DNA of 64,000 nt, from assembly GCA_023443745.1 (NCBI GenBank), contig JAEZTB010000066.1:51760-115759 (forward strand), in the 5' to 3' direction. The position numbers and the translations under genes were made by a program. The DNA comes from Bacillota bacterium (GTDB lineage Bacteria > Bacillota > Clostridia > DSM-8532). The notes beneath the pieces were generated by a model, which was not told the DNA's origin, did not search any database, and saw only the letters and a program-made list of their open reading frames with translations. Below, in pieces: positions 7,878 to 16,140 of the stretch. Position 1 is the first letter of the stretch. Each line of letters begins with the position of its first letter.

Positions 7878-9989
7878 GTGAGCGATTTTTTTAATGGAAT
7901 AGAAACAAAACATCATATTCATTTAAATGACCAACAGAAGGCTGCCGTTATTCATAATAAGGGTCCTGCTCTTGTTTTAGCAGGGCCGGGTTCAGGCAAA
8001 ACCACTGTCATTACGGCGCGCACAGCCTTCCTCATTCAAGAGGCGGGTATTGCTCCCCACAAAATCATGACCGTAACGTTCAACAAAGCGGCTCAACTGG
8101 AAATGAAGAGCCGCTTTCATAAAATTTTTGGAGTTTCCCATAAGGTTCTTTTTTCTACACTCCACAGCTTTTGCTATTCTGTCATCAAGGATTATGAAAG
8201 AAGGCAGGGAAAAAGGCTTAAGCTCATTGAAAGCGGTACGGGACAAACTGTCCATAGCAAGCCATATATTCTGAGAGAACTTTATAAAAGTATTAATGAG
8301 GCTGCTATCAGTGAGGATGAGCTTGAAACCCTTATTAACGAGATTGGATTTGTAAAGAACAGAATGATAAGGGATTTTGAAGGCTTAAGCCTGCAGACAA
8401 AGAATTTTCAAAACCTTTACAAAGCCTATGACGACTACAAAAAGCAAAATCTACTTATGGATTTTGATGATATGCTGACCTATTGCTATAGTATCCTTAA
8501 ACGCTGTCCCGATATTCTAGGGCGATATAAAGATCAATACAGCTATTTTCAGGTTGATGAAGGTCAGGATTTGTCCCAAATCCAATTTGAAATTCTAAAA
8601 ATGCTGGTAGTTTCTGAAGAAAACAATCTTTTTCTCGTTGCTGATGACGATCAAAGTATTTATGGCTTCAGAGGGGCTGAGCCTCGCCATATTCTGGAGC
8701 TTGGCAGCTATTTTAAGGAGCTCCGGCTTTTTAAGCTCGAAAACAATTACCGGTCAAGCAAAAATATTGTAGAGATCAGCAGCCAGTTCATTCGAAGCAA
8801 CAAGGAGAGATTCGATAAGAGCCATAAGACCCAAAATCCTGAGCAATTCAAACCCCAATTGGTTCGTGTAAAGGATGAGCAGGAGCAGCTTGCCTTCATA
8901 ACTAAGAAAGTAAAGGAGCATTTTTCTGAAAAGAGGGGCACCAGAATTGCGGTGCTCTATCGTAATAACCTGTCTTCAGTTATCATAGTTGATCAATGCG
9001 ACAGAGAAGGTATTGCCTATAAGCTTAAGCAAAACCGGATACATTTTTTTCAGCATTGGCTTGTTCAAGATATTCTGGCATTTTTAAACTTTGCTTTAAA
9101 TCCTTATGACCAGGACTCCTTTCTGAGAATCTACTTAAAAATGAATCGCTATATTTCAAAGGCTATGGTGGAAAGCGTTTTAAACGCAGATCTGAAGCTT
9201 CCGATTCTGGAAATCATTCTAAGGGTCAATGATCTTAAGCCCTTTCAGGCTAAAAAGCTTCATGAGGTAATGGGAGAATATAAAAAACTGGCGAAAATGA
9301 CACCCTTTAAGGCGCTCCTGTATATTGATGACCATTTCAAGTACTTTGCAGGTATAAAGGATTATTGCGACCATACAGGCATTTCGGCTGATTATCTCTA
9401 TGATTTATTTGGTATCTTAAAATCCTTGTCCGTTCACTCAAAGACTCTGCCTGCTTACATATCACGGCTGGAGGCGCTGAATCAAATGCTTGGAGGGCAT
9501 TATAGCGATACAGCAGACGATGGAGCGGAGAACCATATCACCCTTACCACACTCCATTCAAGTAAAGGTCTTGAATATGATGTGGTCTTCATGGCGGATC
9601 TTACAAACCGGGAAATCCCTGGCGACAAAGCTTTCGGCAAATCCGGACGAGAAAAGGATGACAGCCTGCTTGAAGAGGAACGACGCCTATTTTATGTGGG
9701 CATGACCAGAGCCAAGACATGGTTGTACCTTGTCAGCCCTGAAACCATAAACGGGCAAGCTTGTCCACGTTCTACATTTTTAAATGAAGTGGCTTCAATT
9801 CAAAATCGAGAGATAAATAACCAAATAGAAGAAGGCGTTCTTATCCACCATAAAAAGTACGGGAAGGGCGTTATCTCATCTGTCAGAAATGGAGCGGGTA
9901 ATACAATGATTGAAATAGATTTTAAAGGCCTGACCCGTACTTTTGATTTGGATGTGTGTTTGGAAAATGGGATTATAACATTGATATGA
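7878..9989 (+). CDS. UvrD/PcrA-like superfamily 1 DNA helicase
   Basis: This 703-residue protein carries the SF1A helicase motifs in order: Q-motif region LNDQQKAAV (about 16-24), Walker A GPGSGKTT (K41), TVTFNKAA (Ia), Walker B-like VDEGQD, ADDDQSIYGFRGA (III), ENNYRSS (IV), TLHSSKGLEYDVVF (V) and FYVGMTRAK (VI). A C-terminal tail HHKKYGKGVI resembles the RNA-polymerase/DNA-binding tail seen in PcrA-type proteins. It should unwind DNA 3' to 5' using ATP, in repair or recombination. Walker B reads DEGQD where DEAQD/DEFQD is usual; the catalytic Asp-Glu pair is kept. The start is a GTG at 7878 with a weak AGG upstream. It is about 50 residues shorter than typical PcrA, so it may be a second UvrD-like paralogue and not the housekeeping helicase. 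Confidence 0.87.
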   Translation: MSDFFNGIETKHHIHLNDQQKAAVIHNKGPALVLAGPGSGKTTVITARTAFLIQEAGIAPHKIMTVTFNKAAQLEMKSRFHKIFGVSHKVLFSTLHSFCYSVIKDYERRQGKRLKLIESGTGQTVHSKPYILRELYKSINEAAISEDELETLINEIGFVKNRMIRDFEGLSLQTKNFQNLYKAYDDYKKQNLLMDFDDMLTYCYSILKRCPDILGRYKDQYSYFQVDEGQDLSQIQFEILKMLVVSEENNLFLVADDDQSIYGFRGAEPRHILELGSYFKELRLFKLENNYRSSKNIVEISSQFIRSNKERFDKSHKTQNPEQFKPQLVRVKDEQEQLAFITKKVKEHFSEKRGTRIAVLYRNNLSSVIIVDQCDREGIAYKLKQNRIHFFQHWLVQDILAFLNFALNPYDQDSFLRIYLKMNRYISKAMVESVLNADLKLPILEIILRVNDLKPFQAKKLHEVMGEYKKLAKMTPFKALLYIDDHFKYFAGIKDYCDHTGISADYLYDLFGILKSLSVHSKTLPAYISRLEALNQMLGGHYSDTADDGAENHITLTTLHSSKGLEYDVVFMADLTNREIPGDKAFGKSGREKDDSLLEEERRLFYVGMTRAKTWLYLVSPETINGQACPRSTFLNEVASIQNREINNQIEEGVLIHHKKYGKGVISSVRNGAGNTMIEIDFKGLTRTFDLDVCLENGIITLI

Positions 9990-10164
9990 AAATATTAATA
10001 GTAGCCGGCCAGTCTTTATTTATGATAAGCTATACTCAATAACGAATAAAATGAAATATAAAGAAAACAAGTGAAAATAGAAGAAATGTTATGATCGAGA
10101 GTGATAATTTAATTTCAAAATCTAGATACCGCATAATGATGCTAAAATAGTCACGTGAACCGAT

Positions 10165-10208
10165 TTTACTATCCGATGAACGTATTGTATAATGTGAACA
10201 TATTCACA
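10165..10208 (+). promoter_or_regulatory. Promoter and palindromic operator of the flotillin operon
   Basis: TTTACT (10165-10170) and TATAAT (10188-10193) are 17 bases apart. TGTGAACATATTCACA at 10193-10208 is a palindrome (TGTGAA/TTCACA arms) that overlaps the end of the -10 and the start point, a classic repressor position. The DUF1836 HTH protein encoded first in the operon is the natural candidate to bind it. Confidence 0.55.
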
Positions 10209-10244
10209 AATTAACAGACTAAACTTATGAAAGGAGGTTTTAAT

Positions 10245-10796
10245 GTGAATCCACCGGCTTGTTATCCCGGTACAAAGGTTCCTGTTTCCAAAGTGGGTTT
10301 ATTAACCGGAATCTATACAGCGACCAATGGCATTACCCTATCCCAGGTCTGTGAAATAACAGGACTAGAAGCCAGTACGGTTCAGAATTGGATCAAGAGA
10401 GGCTATGTCAATCCGCCATCAGGCAGGAAATATTCAAAAAGCCAGGTGGCCCGGATTATTCTGATCAACATGCTCAGGGAAGCCATGATCATTGAGAAAG
10501 CCGCTAAGCTCTTGAGCTATGTAAATGGTAATCTGCTGGACCGTTCGGATGATATCATGGATGACAGCGACATCTACCAGTGCCTCTGTGACATTCTCAT
10601 CCCTCCGGACACAAACGAAAATGCAGATATTGGTATTGAGGAACTATTTAAACAAATTGAGAAGAGGCTTGAACATTTTACTGAGCCTTACCCTGGTGCA
10701 AAAGCCAGATTGGAATTGGCTCTGAAGGCAATGACATGTGCCTATGAATCAGCCAGATTCAAAAGGTATGCAAACCAGTTGGCAGAAAATACTTAG
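10245..10796 (+). CDS. DUF1836 family MerR-like DNA-binding protein
   Basis: I place the start at the GTG of 10245, seven bases after AAGGAGG (10231-10237), giving 183 residues; an in-frame ATG at 10227 lies before that ribosome site and is unlikely. The N-terminal half holds a MerR-like winged helix: ITLSQVCEITGLEASTVQNW followed by IKRGYVNPPSGRKYSKSQVA. The rest is alpha-helical and matches what I know of DUF1836 proteins, small regulators of Firmicutes with unknown ligand. It is the first gene of a probable three-gene unit with the NfeD-like and flotillin genes (14 and 12 bp gaps). The palindrome at its own promoter suggests autoregulation. Family call is by pattern; function is inferred. 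Confidence 0.75.
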   Translation: MNPPACYPGTKVPVSKVGLLTGIYTATNGITLSQVCEITGLEASTVQNWIKRGYVNPPSGRKYSKSQVARIILINMLREAMIIEKAAKLLSYVNGNLLDRSDDIMDDSDIYQCLCDILIPPDTNENADIGIEELFKQIEKRLEHFTEPYPGAKARLELALKAMTCAYESARFKRYANQLAENT

Positions 10797-10810
10797 AAAG
10801 GTGGTGAATT

Positions 10811-11497
10811 ATGGACTGGTGGAATGAGTTGACGGGAATACAGCAATTTTTTGCATCGGTTGCTATCCCGGCCACACTTGTCATGATCATTCAATTTATC
10901 TTGTTCCTGTTCGGATTCTCCCATGGTGATGGGGCAGACGGAGCTGATGCACATGCAGACCTGCATCTTCATGAAGGATGTTCTCACGGTATTTTCGAGG
11001 GCCATGCTCATGATGGGATGGATCATACCACGGGAGACGGGCATGACACCGTTGATGCAATGAGGCTCTTTACCCTGAGAAGTATCATAGCGTTCTTCTC
11101 CATAGGCGGGTGGATGGGAGTTGCCGCTGTCAGTTGGAAAATTCCTACCCCCATGGTCTTTGTACTGGCTCTAGGATCAGGATGGCTGGCCCTTTATTTT
11201 GTAGCCTGGTCAATCCGAGCAGCGTTACGCATGCAGCAGAGCGGCAATGTCATACTTGAGAACGCTGTAGGAAAAGCCGGAGAGGTGTACATCCCCATTC
11301 CCGCTTCCAATAGCGGTTCTGGGAAAGTAAACGTCATTGTACAGGATCGTCTCTGTGAGTTTGATGCCGTTACTGACGCAGAGCGAGAATTGAAAACCGG
11401 TGAAAACATCACGGTTACAGGAGTAGCCGCAGAAGGGGTGCTTTTGGTAGTGCCCAAGGATCCCCCTCAAGGGGTAATTATTGAAAAGGAAATTTAG
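10811..11497 (+). CDS. NfeD-like membrane protein, flotillin partner
   Basis: The 228-residue protein has a transmembrane helix at about 18-36, a His/Asp/Gly-rich loop at about 38-82, two further helices (about 88-108 and 115-135), and a C-terminal OB-fold-like beta domain (about 145-222, GKAGEVYIPIP and CEFDAV). This is the layout of YuaF-type NfeD proteins, which are encoded next to flotillins and help organise membrane microdomains. AAAGGTGG precedes the ATG. The loop between helices one and two contains about ten histidines among many Asp and Gly (for example HADLHLHEGCSHG), far more than I would expect from the family, and might bind metal. The flotillin gene starts 12 bp downstream. Confidence 0.8.
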   Translation: MDWWNELTGIQQFFASVAIPATLVMIIQFILFLFGFSHGDGADGADAHADLHLHEGCSHGIFEGHAHDGMDHTTGDGHDTVDAMRLFTLRSIIAFFSIGGWMGVAAVSWKIPTPMVFVLALGSGWLALYFVAWSIRAALRMQQSGNVILENAVGKAGEVYIPIPASNSGSGKVNVIVQDRLCEFDAVTDAERELKTGENITVTGVAAEGVLLVVPKDPPQGVIIEKEI

Positions 11498-11509
11498 GAG
11501 GTAAAGGCT

Positions 11510-12952
11510 ATGCCAGATTTTAATTTTATTCTCATTAGTGCTGTTGTCATACTTATTTTATCAACCTTCTTTTTTATTATCTCGAGATACAAAAGGTGTC
11601 CTTCGGACAAAATTATGGTTATTTATGGTAATGTAGGCTCGGCTAAAGATGGTTCCGCTCTTTCAGCAAAATGTATCCATGGTGGTGCCGCCTTTGTTTG
11701 GCCTGTTATCCAAGCCTATGAATATATGGATCTAACCCCTATGTCCATCAGCGTAGACTTAAAAAATGCGTTGAGTAAACAGAATATCAGAATTGATGTT
11801 CCTTCCAGTTTTACCGTTGGTATTTCTACTGAAAACGGCGTCATGCAGAATGCCGCAGAGCGGTTACTCGGCTTGAAACTCGTTCAGATTCAGGAGCTTG
11901 CCAAGGATATTATTTTCGGACAATTGCGTTTGGTTATTGCTACCATGGATATTGAAGAGATCAATACCGACCGTGACAAGTTCCTGGAAGCCGTATCCAG
12001 CAACGTGGAATCCGAGCTTAAGAAGATTGGTCTAAGGCTTATCAACGTGAATGTTACAGATATTAACGATGAGTCTGGATATATTGTCGCACTGGGTAAG
12101 GAAGCTGCCGCCAAGGCCATAAATGATGCTAAACGCACTGTTGCCGAACGTGACAGAGACGGTGCCATAGGTGAAGCCAATGCAAAGCGTGATCAGAGAA
12201 TTCAGGTTGCATCAGCAGACTCCGAAGCTATTAAGGGTGAAAACGAATCCCTGGCTCAAGTTGCACAATCTAACGCAGTCCGCCGCGAACGTGAAGCCGA
12301 GGCCCTGAAGCTTGCTACAGCGGCTGAAAAAATTCAGTCAGCAAAAGCCTTGCAGGAAGCCTATGCGGCAGAGCAGGGAGCTGAAGCCGCCCGTGCTGCT
12401 CGTGAAAGATCCACTCAGGAAGCAGACGTCCTGGTTAAGGCGGAAATCCAGAAGCGTAAGCTAGAGCTTGAAGCTGATGCGCAGGCCGAGCAGACTAGAA
12501 GGTTGGCCAAAGGTCAGGCCGATGCCATCTATTTGAAGATGGAAGCAGAAGCCCGGGGTATGCAGGAATTACTGTCCAAACAGGCCATGGGTTATGCTCA
12601 GATGGTTCAGGCAGCAGGTGGAAATGCTATAGACGCAACTCGCCTCTTGCTGGCTGACAAGATGGAAGAGCTTATGAAAGTCCAGGTTGAGGCTATCAAG
12701 GGTATTAAGATCGACAAGGTCACTGTTTGGGACGGTATGGGCAGCAAGGATGGAACACCAGCTACGGCCAATTTCCTGTCAGGTATGCTCAAGTCCATTC
12801 CTCCAATGAATGAAATGTTCAATATGGCTGGCTTGCAGCTTCCTGAATATCTGGCAAAAAAGTCTGAAAAGGAAGAAAGCACTAAAAAGGAGGCTACAAC
12901 AGCAGAAACCGCCGCAACAGATAAAACTGAGAAAGTGGTAGTTGTAGGATAA
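11510..12952 (+). CDS. floT: Flotillin-like membrane scaffold protein
   Basis: This 480-residue protein has an N-terminal membrane hairpin (about residues 5-25), the SPFH/PHB domain (about 30-190, with VPSSFTVGISTENGV), and a long Ala/Glu-rich coiled coil (about 200-380, for example AEKIQSAKALQEAYAAEQGAE) typical of flotillins. A C-terminal region with GGNAIDATRLLLADKM closes the conserved part, and the last 40 residues are low-complexity Lys/Thr/Glu. Flotillins oligomerise on the inner membrane face and organise lipid domains that host signalling and secretion proteins. Its pairing with an upstream NfeD-like gene matches the yuaF-floT arrangement of Bacillus. AGGAGG precedes the ATG, and a terminator follows at 12990. 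Confidence 0.9.
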   Translation: MPDFNFILISAVVILILSTFFFIISRYKRCPSDKIMVIYGNVGSAKDGSALSAKCIHGGAAFVWPVIQAYEYMDLTPMSISVDLKNALSKQNIRIDVPSSFTVGISTENGVMQNAAERLLGLKLVQIQELAKDIIFGQLRLVIATMDIEEINTDRDKFLEAVSSNVESELKKIGLRLINVNVTDINDESGYIVALGKEAAAKAINDAKRTVAERDRDGAIGEANAKRDQRIQVASADSEAIKGENESLAQVAQSNAVRREREAEALKLATAAEKIQSAKALQEAYAAEQGAEAARAARERSTQEADVLVKAEIQKRKLELEADAQAEQTRRLAKGQADAIYLKMEAEARGMQELLSKQAMGYAQMVQAAGGNAIDATRLLLADKMEELMKVQVEAIKGIKIDKVTVWDGMGSKDGTPATANFLSGMLKSIPPMNEMFNMAGLQLPEYLAKKSEKEESTKKEATTAETAATDKTEKVVVVG

Positions 12953-12989
12953 AATCGCAAGTGTGGCGGTTGAAATACAACCGGCGAAG

Positions 12990-13037
12990 CGGGTATTCAT
13001 TCATAAATATGTGGATGAATGCCCGTTTCTTTTGTTT
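12990..13037 (+). terminator. Terminator after flotillin operon
   Basis: CGGGTATTCATTCA (12990-13003) pairs, with two G-U type mismatches, with TGGATGAATGCCCG (13012-13025), followed by TTTCTTTTGTTT. It marks the left edge of the GC-rich cassette. Confidence 0.7.
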
Positions 13038-13098
13038 ACAATCTTCTTAAATCGGAAGTATACTAAAATGGAACTGGTTGTTATACGGAGGTACGGAT

Positions 13099-13320
13099 AT
13101 GGACTATATGAGTGTTGCGGAGGCCGCCGTCCTGTGGGGAATCAGCGGCAGGATGATAGGCTATTACTGTGTAGCCGGGCGTATTTCTGGCGCGCAAAAG
13201 ATCGGCGCGACCTGGATTATTCCGAAAACGGCGCTAAAGCCTGAAGACAGAAGGAAAAAGGAAAACCGAAAAAACGGTTCCCCAGGAGGTCGAAGCGATG
13301 CCGAAGCAACGAGTATTTAA
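13099..13320 (+). CDS. Small helix-turn-helix DNA-binding protein
   Basis: The frame from ATG 13099 encodes 73 residues. GGAGG at 13087-13091 decides this start over an upstream TTG at 13078. Residues 1-50 (MDYMSVAEAAVLWGISGRMI, then YYCVAGRISGAQKIGATWII) form a MerR/excisionase-type winged helix with the final IGATWIIP wing typical of small HTH_17-like proteins. The C-terminus is Lys/Arg-rich and ends inside the next gene, overlapping it by 23 bp, so translation of the two is probably coupled. Such small HTH proteins are often encoded directly before a MalT-like LuxR regulator in Clostridia; the pair may act together. GC content and codon use (GCG, CGG, CTG rich) differ from the AT-rich genes upstream. 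Confidence 0.75.
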   Translation: MDYMSVAEAAVLWGISGRMIGYYCVAGRISGAQKIGATWIIPKTALKPEDRRKKENRKNGSPGGRSDAEATSI

Positions 13321-15781
13321 CGCCAGAGCCATATATTTTGCTGATAAGCTCCGTCACCAGATGGCACGGATTCCTGATTTCCCCTGCACTCTGATTGAGG
13401 CGCCGATGGGCTATGGCAAGACGACAGCGGTGCGAGAATTTTTAAAAGACACAGAAGCCCACGTTCTGTGGTTACGCATATATGATAACTCTGTCACAGG
13501 CTTTTGGGTGGCTTTCTGCCGACTATTCCAAGAGATGGATGCGGAGCGTGCCGAAAGCCTTGAGCGGTTGGGCTTCCCAAACGACAGCGTGTCCACGCAG
13601 GAGGCGCTACGGCTTATTGGAGAAATGACGTTCCCCGAGGAAACTATTCTTGTCCTCGACGATTATCACTTGCTCAGTGCCACTGACGCGAGCGGGTTCG
13701 TTTATTTCCTGGCCGTCAGCGAAATTAAGCATTTAAATATTGTCCTAACGGCTCGCTATGTGGAACGGTTTCGGATTGAGGAGCTGTCGCTCAAGGGGTA
13801 TCTGTATTACATCGGGAAGGAATATTTCGAGCTTATGCCCGGCGAAATCACCGACTATTATAGGCTCTGCGGCGTCAGTCTACGCCCGGATGAGGCGGAC
13901 AGGCTGTATCGACTCACAGAAGGCTGGATCAGTGCCCTGTATCTGCTGATGCTCAGCTTTCGGGAAACGGGAAGCCTCGCGGACACGAACAATATCCAGA
14001 AGCTGGTGGAGCGTGCGATCTACGAGCCATTTTCACAGGAGATCAAGGATTTTCTTTTAAGCGTGTGCCTGTTCGACAGCTTCACCCTCAAGCAGGCTAT
14101 CCACATGTGGGGCGGAACGGGCGCGGAAGCCCTACTATTGGAGGTTTGTGGCAAAAACGCATTTATCACCTTTGACGCCGATATGAAAACTTATCAGATG
14201 CACAACATCTTCACCGGATTCCTGCGGGAGCGGCTTGAAACGAAGGTTACGGTATATCAACGTGCACTCTATGAGAGGGCCGGGCGTTGGTGCCTGCAAG
14301 CGGGAGACTACCTGAGTGCTATGCACTATTTTCACATGGCGCGGGACTACGAAAGCCTGCTTTGCGCGGCGGAGCTTGACAAAGCAAACAGCTTCGGCTA
14401 TGAGAAAAAATCGCTGATCATTCAGTATTTTGAAGAGTGCCCCTCAAAACACAAAGAGCGCCATCCGATCGCTCTGCTGGTTTATGCTATGGCGCTTATG
14501 AGCTTCAACGAAACGGTGTTATTTCAGAAGACCTGCCTGGAACTGGCGCAACTGATGCAGACCGGCGGCCTGGAAGACGAGCACCGCGACGAGTTGTCGG
14601 GAGAATTAGAGCTTCTTTTGAGCTTTGCGAAATATAACGATATAATGGCCATGTCGGAGCACCACAAAAGGGCCTGTGTGCTTTTGAAAAAACCCTCCGG
14701 CTTTATGGATACCACTGGCAGTTGGACCTTCGGCTCCCCCTCGGTGCTGTACATGTTCCACCGGGAGAGCGGAAAGCTGGAGCAGGAAATCCGGGACATG
14801 AACGAGGCCATGCCGTACTATTACCGGCTGACAAACGGACACGGCACGGGTGCGGAGCATCTGATAGAGGCCGAACGGCACTTTAACAGGGGCGACGTGG
14901 AAAACGCCGAAATCGCCCTGTATCAGGCGTTTGCCCCGGCCAAAGAAGCGACACAACCGAATATGCTTCTGTGTGCGTACTTTTTACAGGCTCGTATGGC
15001 GCTATCTCAGGGAGACTATACCCGTGTCCAGGAACTGCTGCGCCATATCCATGATACGGTTGAAAAAAACAGGCTATATACACTGATTCATACGGTCGAG
15101 CTATGCACCGCTTTTGTAAACGTCTGCTTGCGGCAGAAAAACAAAATTCCGGAATGGCTAACGGAGGGTGATTTCAGTTCCAGCCGCCTCTTTTTCCCGG
15201 CCAGAGCCTTCTACAATATCATTTACGGCAGGGTGCTGTTGCTGCGCGGGGAATACGCCAAGCTGCTGGGCCTCGCCGATCAGTTTTTTGGGATCGCCTC
15301 CATTTTTCCCAGCGTGTTGGCGCATATCTACACGCACATCTATGTCGGCGCGGCCAATCTGCGGCTCCATCGTTCGGATGCTGCGGCCGACGCCGTCCGG
15401 CAGGCTCTGTCGCTGGCGGGGCCCGATGAGATCTATATGCCCTTCGTGGAAAACGGCGACGAAATAAACCCGATTCTCGACACGCTTTTGAGCGAGGGCA
15501 AATACCGGAAGGACATCGCACGGATACGGGCATTATATGCTCCCTATCAAAAATCCGTGGCGCATATTTGGGACGTCTATTTTAACGAAAGCAAGCCAAA
15601 GCTGACAGAGCGGGAAACGGAGATCGCCCGCCTGGCCGCGGAGGGCTGTTCAAACAAAGAGATCGGCGCGCGTTTGTTTATCTCCGAAAACACGGTTAAA
15701 AAGTATCTGAAAAGCATATTTGAGAAGCTGGGAGTCAGCTCGCGCAGTCTTCTCAGACAGCGTCTTGACGCTCAGGTCTGA
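13298..15781 (+). CDS. MalT-like LuxR-family ATP-binding transcriptional activator
   Basis: The 827-residue protein is a large STAND-type regulator. It has a P-loop APMGYGKTT (K41), a Walker B ILVLDDYH near residue 115, winged-helix and TPR-like helical repeats through the middle (about 250-740), and a C-terminal LuxR helix-turn-helix (about 765-825: LTERETEIARLAAEGCSNKEI, with ENTVKKYLKSI as recognition helix). By analogy with MalT it would multimerise on binding ATP plus an inducer and activate transcription from adjacent promoters. AGGAGG at 13284-13289 supports ATG 13298. It overlaps the small HTH gene and is followed by a palindrome, terminator and the DUF2442 and SLH genes, its likely targets. 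The inducer is unknown. Confidence 0.88.
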   Translation: MPKQRVFNARAIYFADKLRHQMARIPDFPCTLIEAPMGYGKTTAVREFLKDTEAHVLWLRIYDNSVTGFWVAFCRLFQEMDAERAESLERLGFPNDSVSTQEALRLIGEMTFPEETILVLDDYHLLSATDASGFVYFLAVSEIKHLNIVLTARYVERFRIEELSLKGYLYYIGKEYFELMPGEITDYYRLCGVSLRPDEADRLYRLTEGWISALYLLMLSFRETGSLADTNNIQKLVERAIYEPFSQEIKDFLLSVCLFDSFTLKQAIHMWGGTGAEALLLEVCGKNAFITFDADMKTYQMHNIFTGFLRERLETKVTVYQRALYERAGRWCLQAGDYLSAMHYFHMARDYESLLCAAELDKANSFGYEKKSLIIQYFEECPSKHKERHPIALLVYAMALMSFNETVLFQKTCLELAQLMQTGGLEDEHRDELSGELELLLSFAKYNDIMAMSEHHKRACVLLKKPSGFMDTTGSWTFGSPSVLYMFHRESGKLEQEIRDMNEAMPYYYRLTNGHGTGAEHLIEAERHFNRGDVENAEIALYQAFAPAKEATQPNMLLCAYFLQARMALSQGDYTRVQELLRHIHDTVEKNRLYTLIHTVELCTAFVNVCLRQKNKIPEWLTEGDFSSSRLFFPARAFYNIIYGRVLLLRGEYAKLLGLADQFFGIASIFPSVLAHIYTHIYVGAANLRLHRSDAAADAVRQALSLAGPDEIYMPFVENGDEINPILDTLLSEGKYRKDIARIRALYAPYQKSVAHIWDVYFNESKPKLTERETEIARLAAEGCSNKEIGARLFISENTVKKYLKSIFEKLGVSSRSLLRQRLDAQV

Positions 15782-15797
15782 AATCAGTCTTAAAAGA

Positions 15798-15841
15798 GTA
15801 CCCGACGGGTACTGTCCCGCCTGAAAAATCCACTGTACAAT
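15798..15841 (+). promoter_or_regulatory. Candidate LuxR-dependent promoter embedded in a terminator
   Basis: GTACCC-GAC-GGGTAC at 15798-15812 is a perfect palindrome. TACAAT at 15836-15841 is a good -10 with no matching -35 (TGTCCC at the right distance). A start near 15848 puts the palindrome centre at about -43, the position used by LuxR-type activators that replace the -35 contact. The -10 lies in the loop of the terminator at 15824-15860, so a transcript starting here would not contain the left arm. Inference from spacing only. Confidence 0.4.
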
Positions 15842-15868
15842 AAATGAACAGTGGATTTTTTCTATTTT
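15824..15868 (+). terminator. Intrinsic terminator after LuxR-type regulator gene
   Basis: AAAAATCCACTGT (15824-15836) and ACAGTGGATTTTT (15848-15860) form a 13-bp stem followed by more T residues to 15868. The ribosome site of the next gene begins immediately after it, leaving no space for a promoter downstream of the hairpin. Confidence 0.85.
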
Positions 15869-15881
15869 AGAGGTGACGAAA

Positions 15882-16112
15882 ATGAGTAAAATTACCAGCC
15901 TTATGCCGCAGGAGGATTATCGGCTTGAGGTGCGGCTGGACAACGGCAGCAGTGTGACGCTGAATCTGAAAAGCAGACTGGAGACGGTCCGATTCGGTAT
16001 GCTTGCGGACAAAGAATTGTTCAGGCGGGCCGTCACTGACGGCAGCTATATCAGATGGGACAACAAGGTGGAGATTTCGGTCAACGAGCTGTTCCAGCTG
16101 GCTCAGAAATAA
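15882..16112 (+). CDS. DUF2442 domain protein
   Basis: A 76-residue protein (MSKITSLMPQEDYRLEVRLD at the start). AGAGGTGA upstream and spacing favour ATG 15882; a GTG at 15873 would lie inside that ribosome site. The pattern of an N-terminal beta-rich segment with LEVRLDNGS, then ETVRFGMLAD and YIRWDNKVEISVNELF, matches DUF2442, a small alpha/beta domain with no known biochemical activity, sometimes found near toxin-antitoxin or regulator genes. It sits between the LuxR-type regulator and the SLH surface-protein gene, 28 bp before the latter, and is presumably cotranscribed with it. A role as accessory or regulatory partner of the cassette is a guess. Confidence 0.8.
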   Translation: MSKITSLMPQEDYRLEVRLDNGSSVTLNLKSRLETVRFGMLADKELFRRAVTDGSYIRWDNKVEISVNELFQLAQK

Positions 16113-16140
16113 CAGATCAATTTATGAGGAGGAAGATTAA

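Noticed and set aside
12963..13244. 93-codon frame overlapping the small HTH gene
   Set aside because: It runs through the flotillin terminator and lies out of frame with the HTH gene that has the proper ribosome site.
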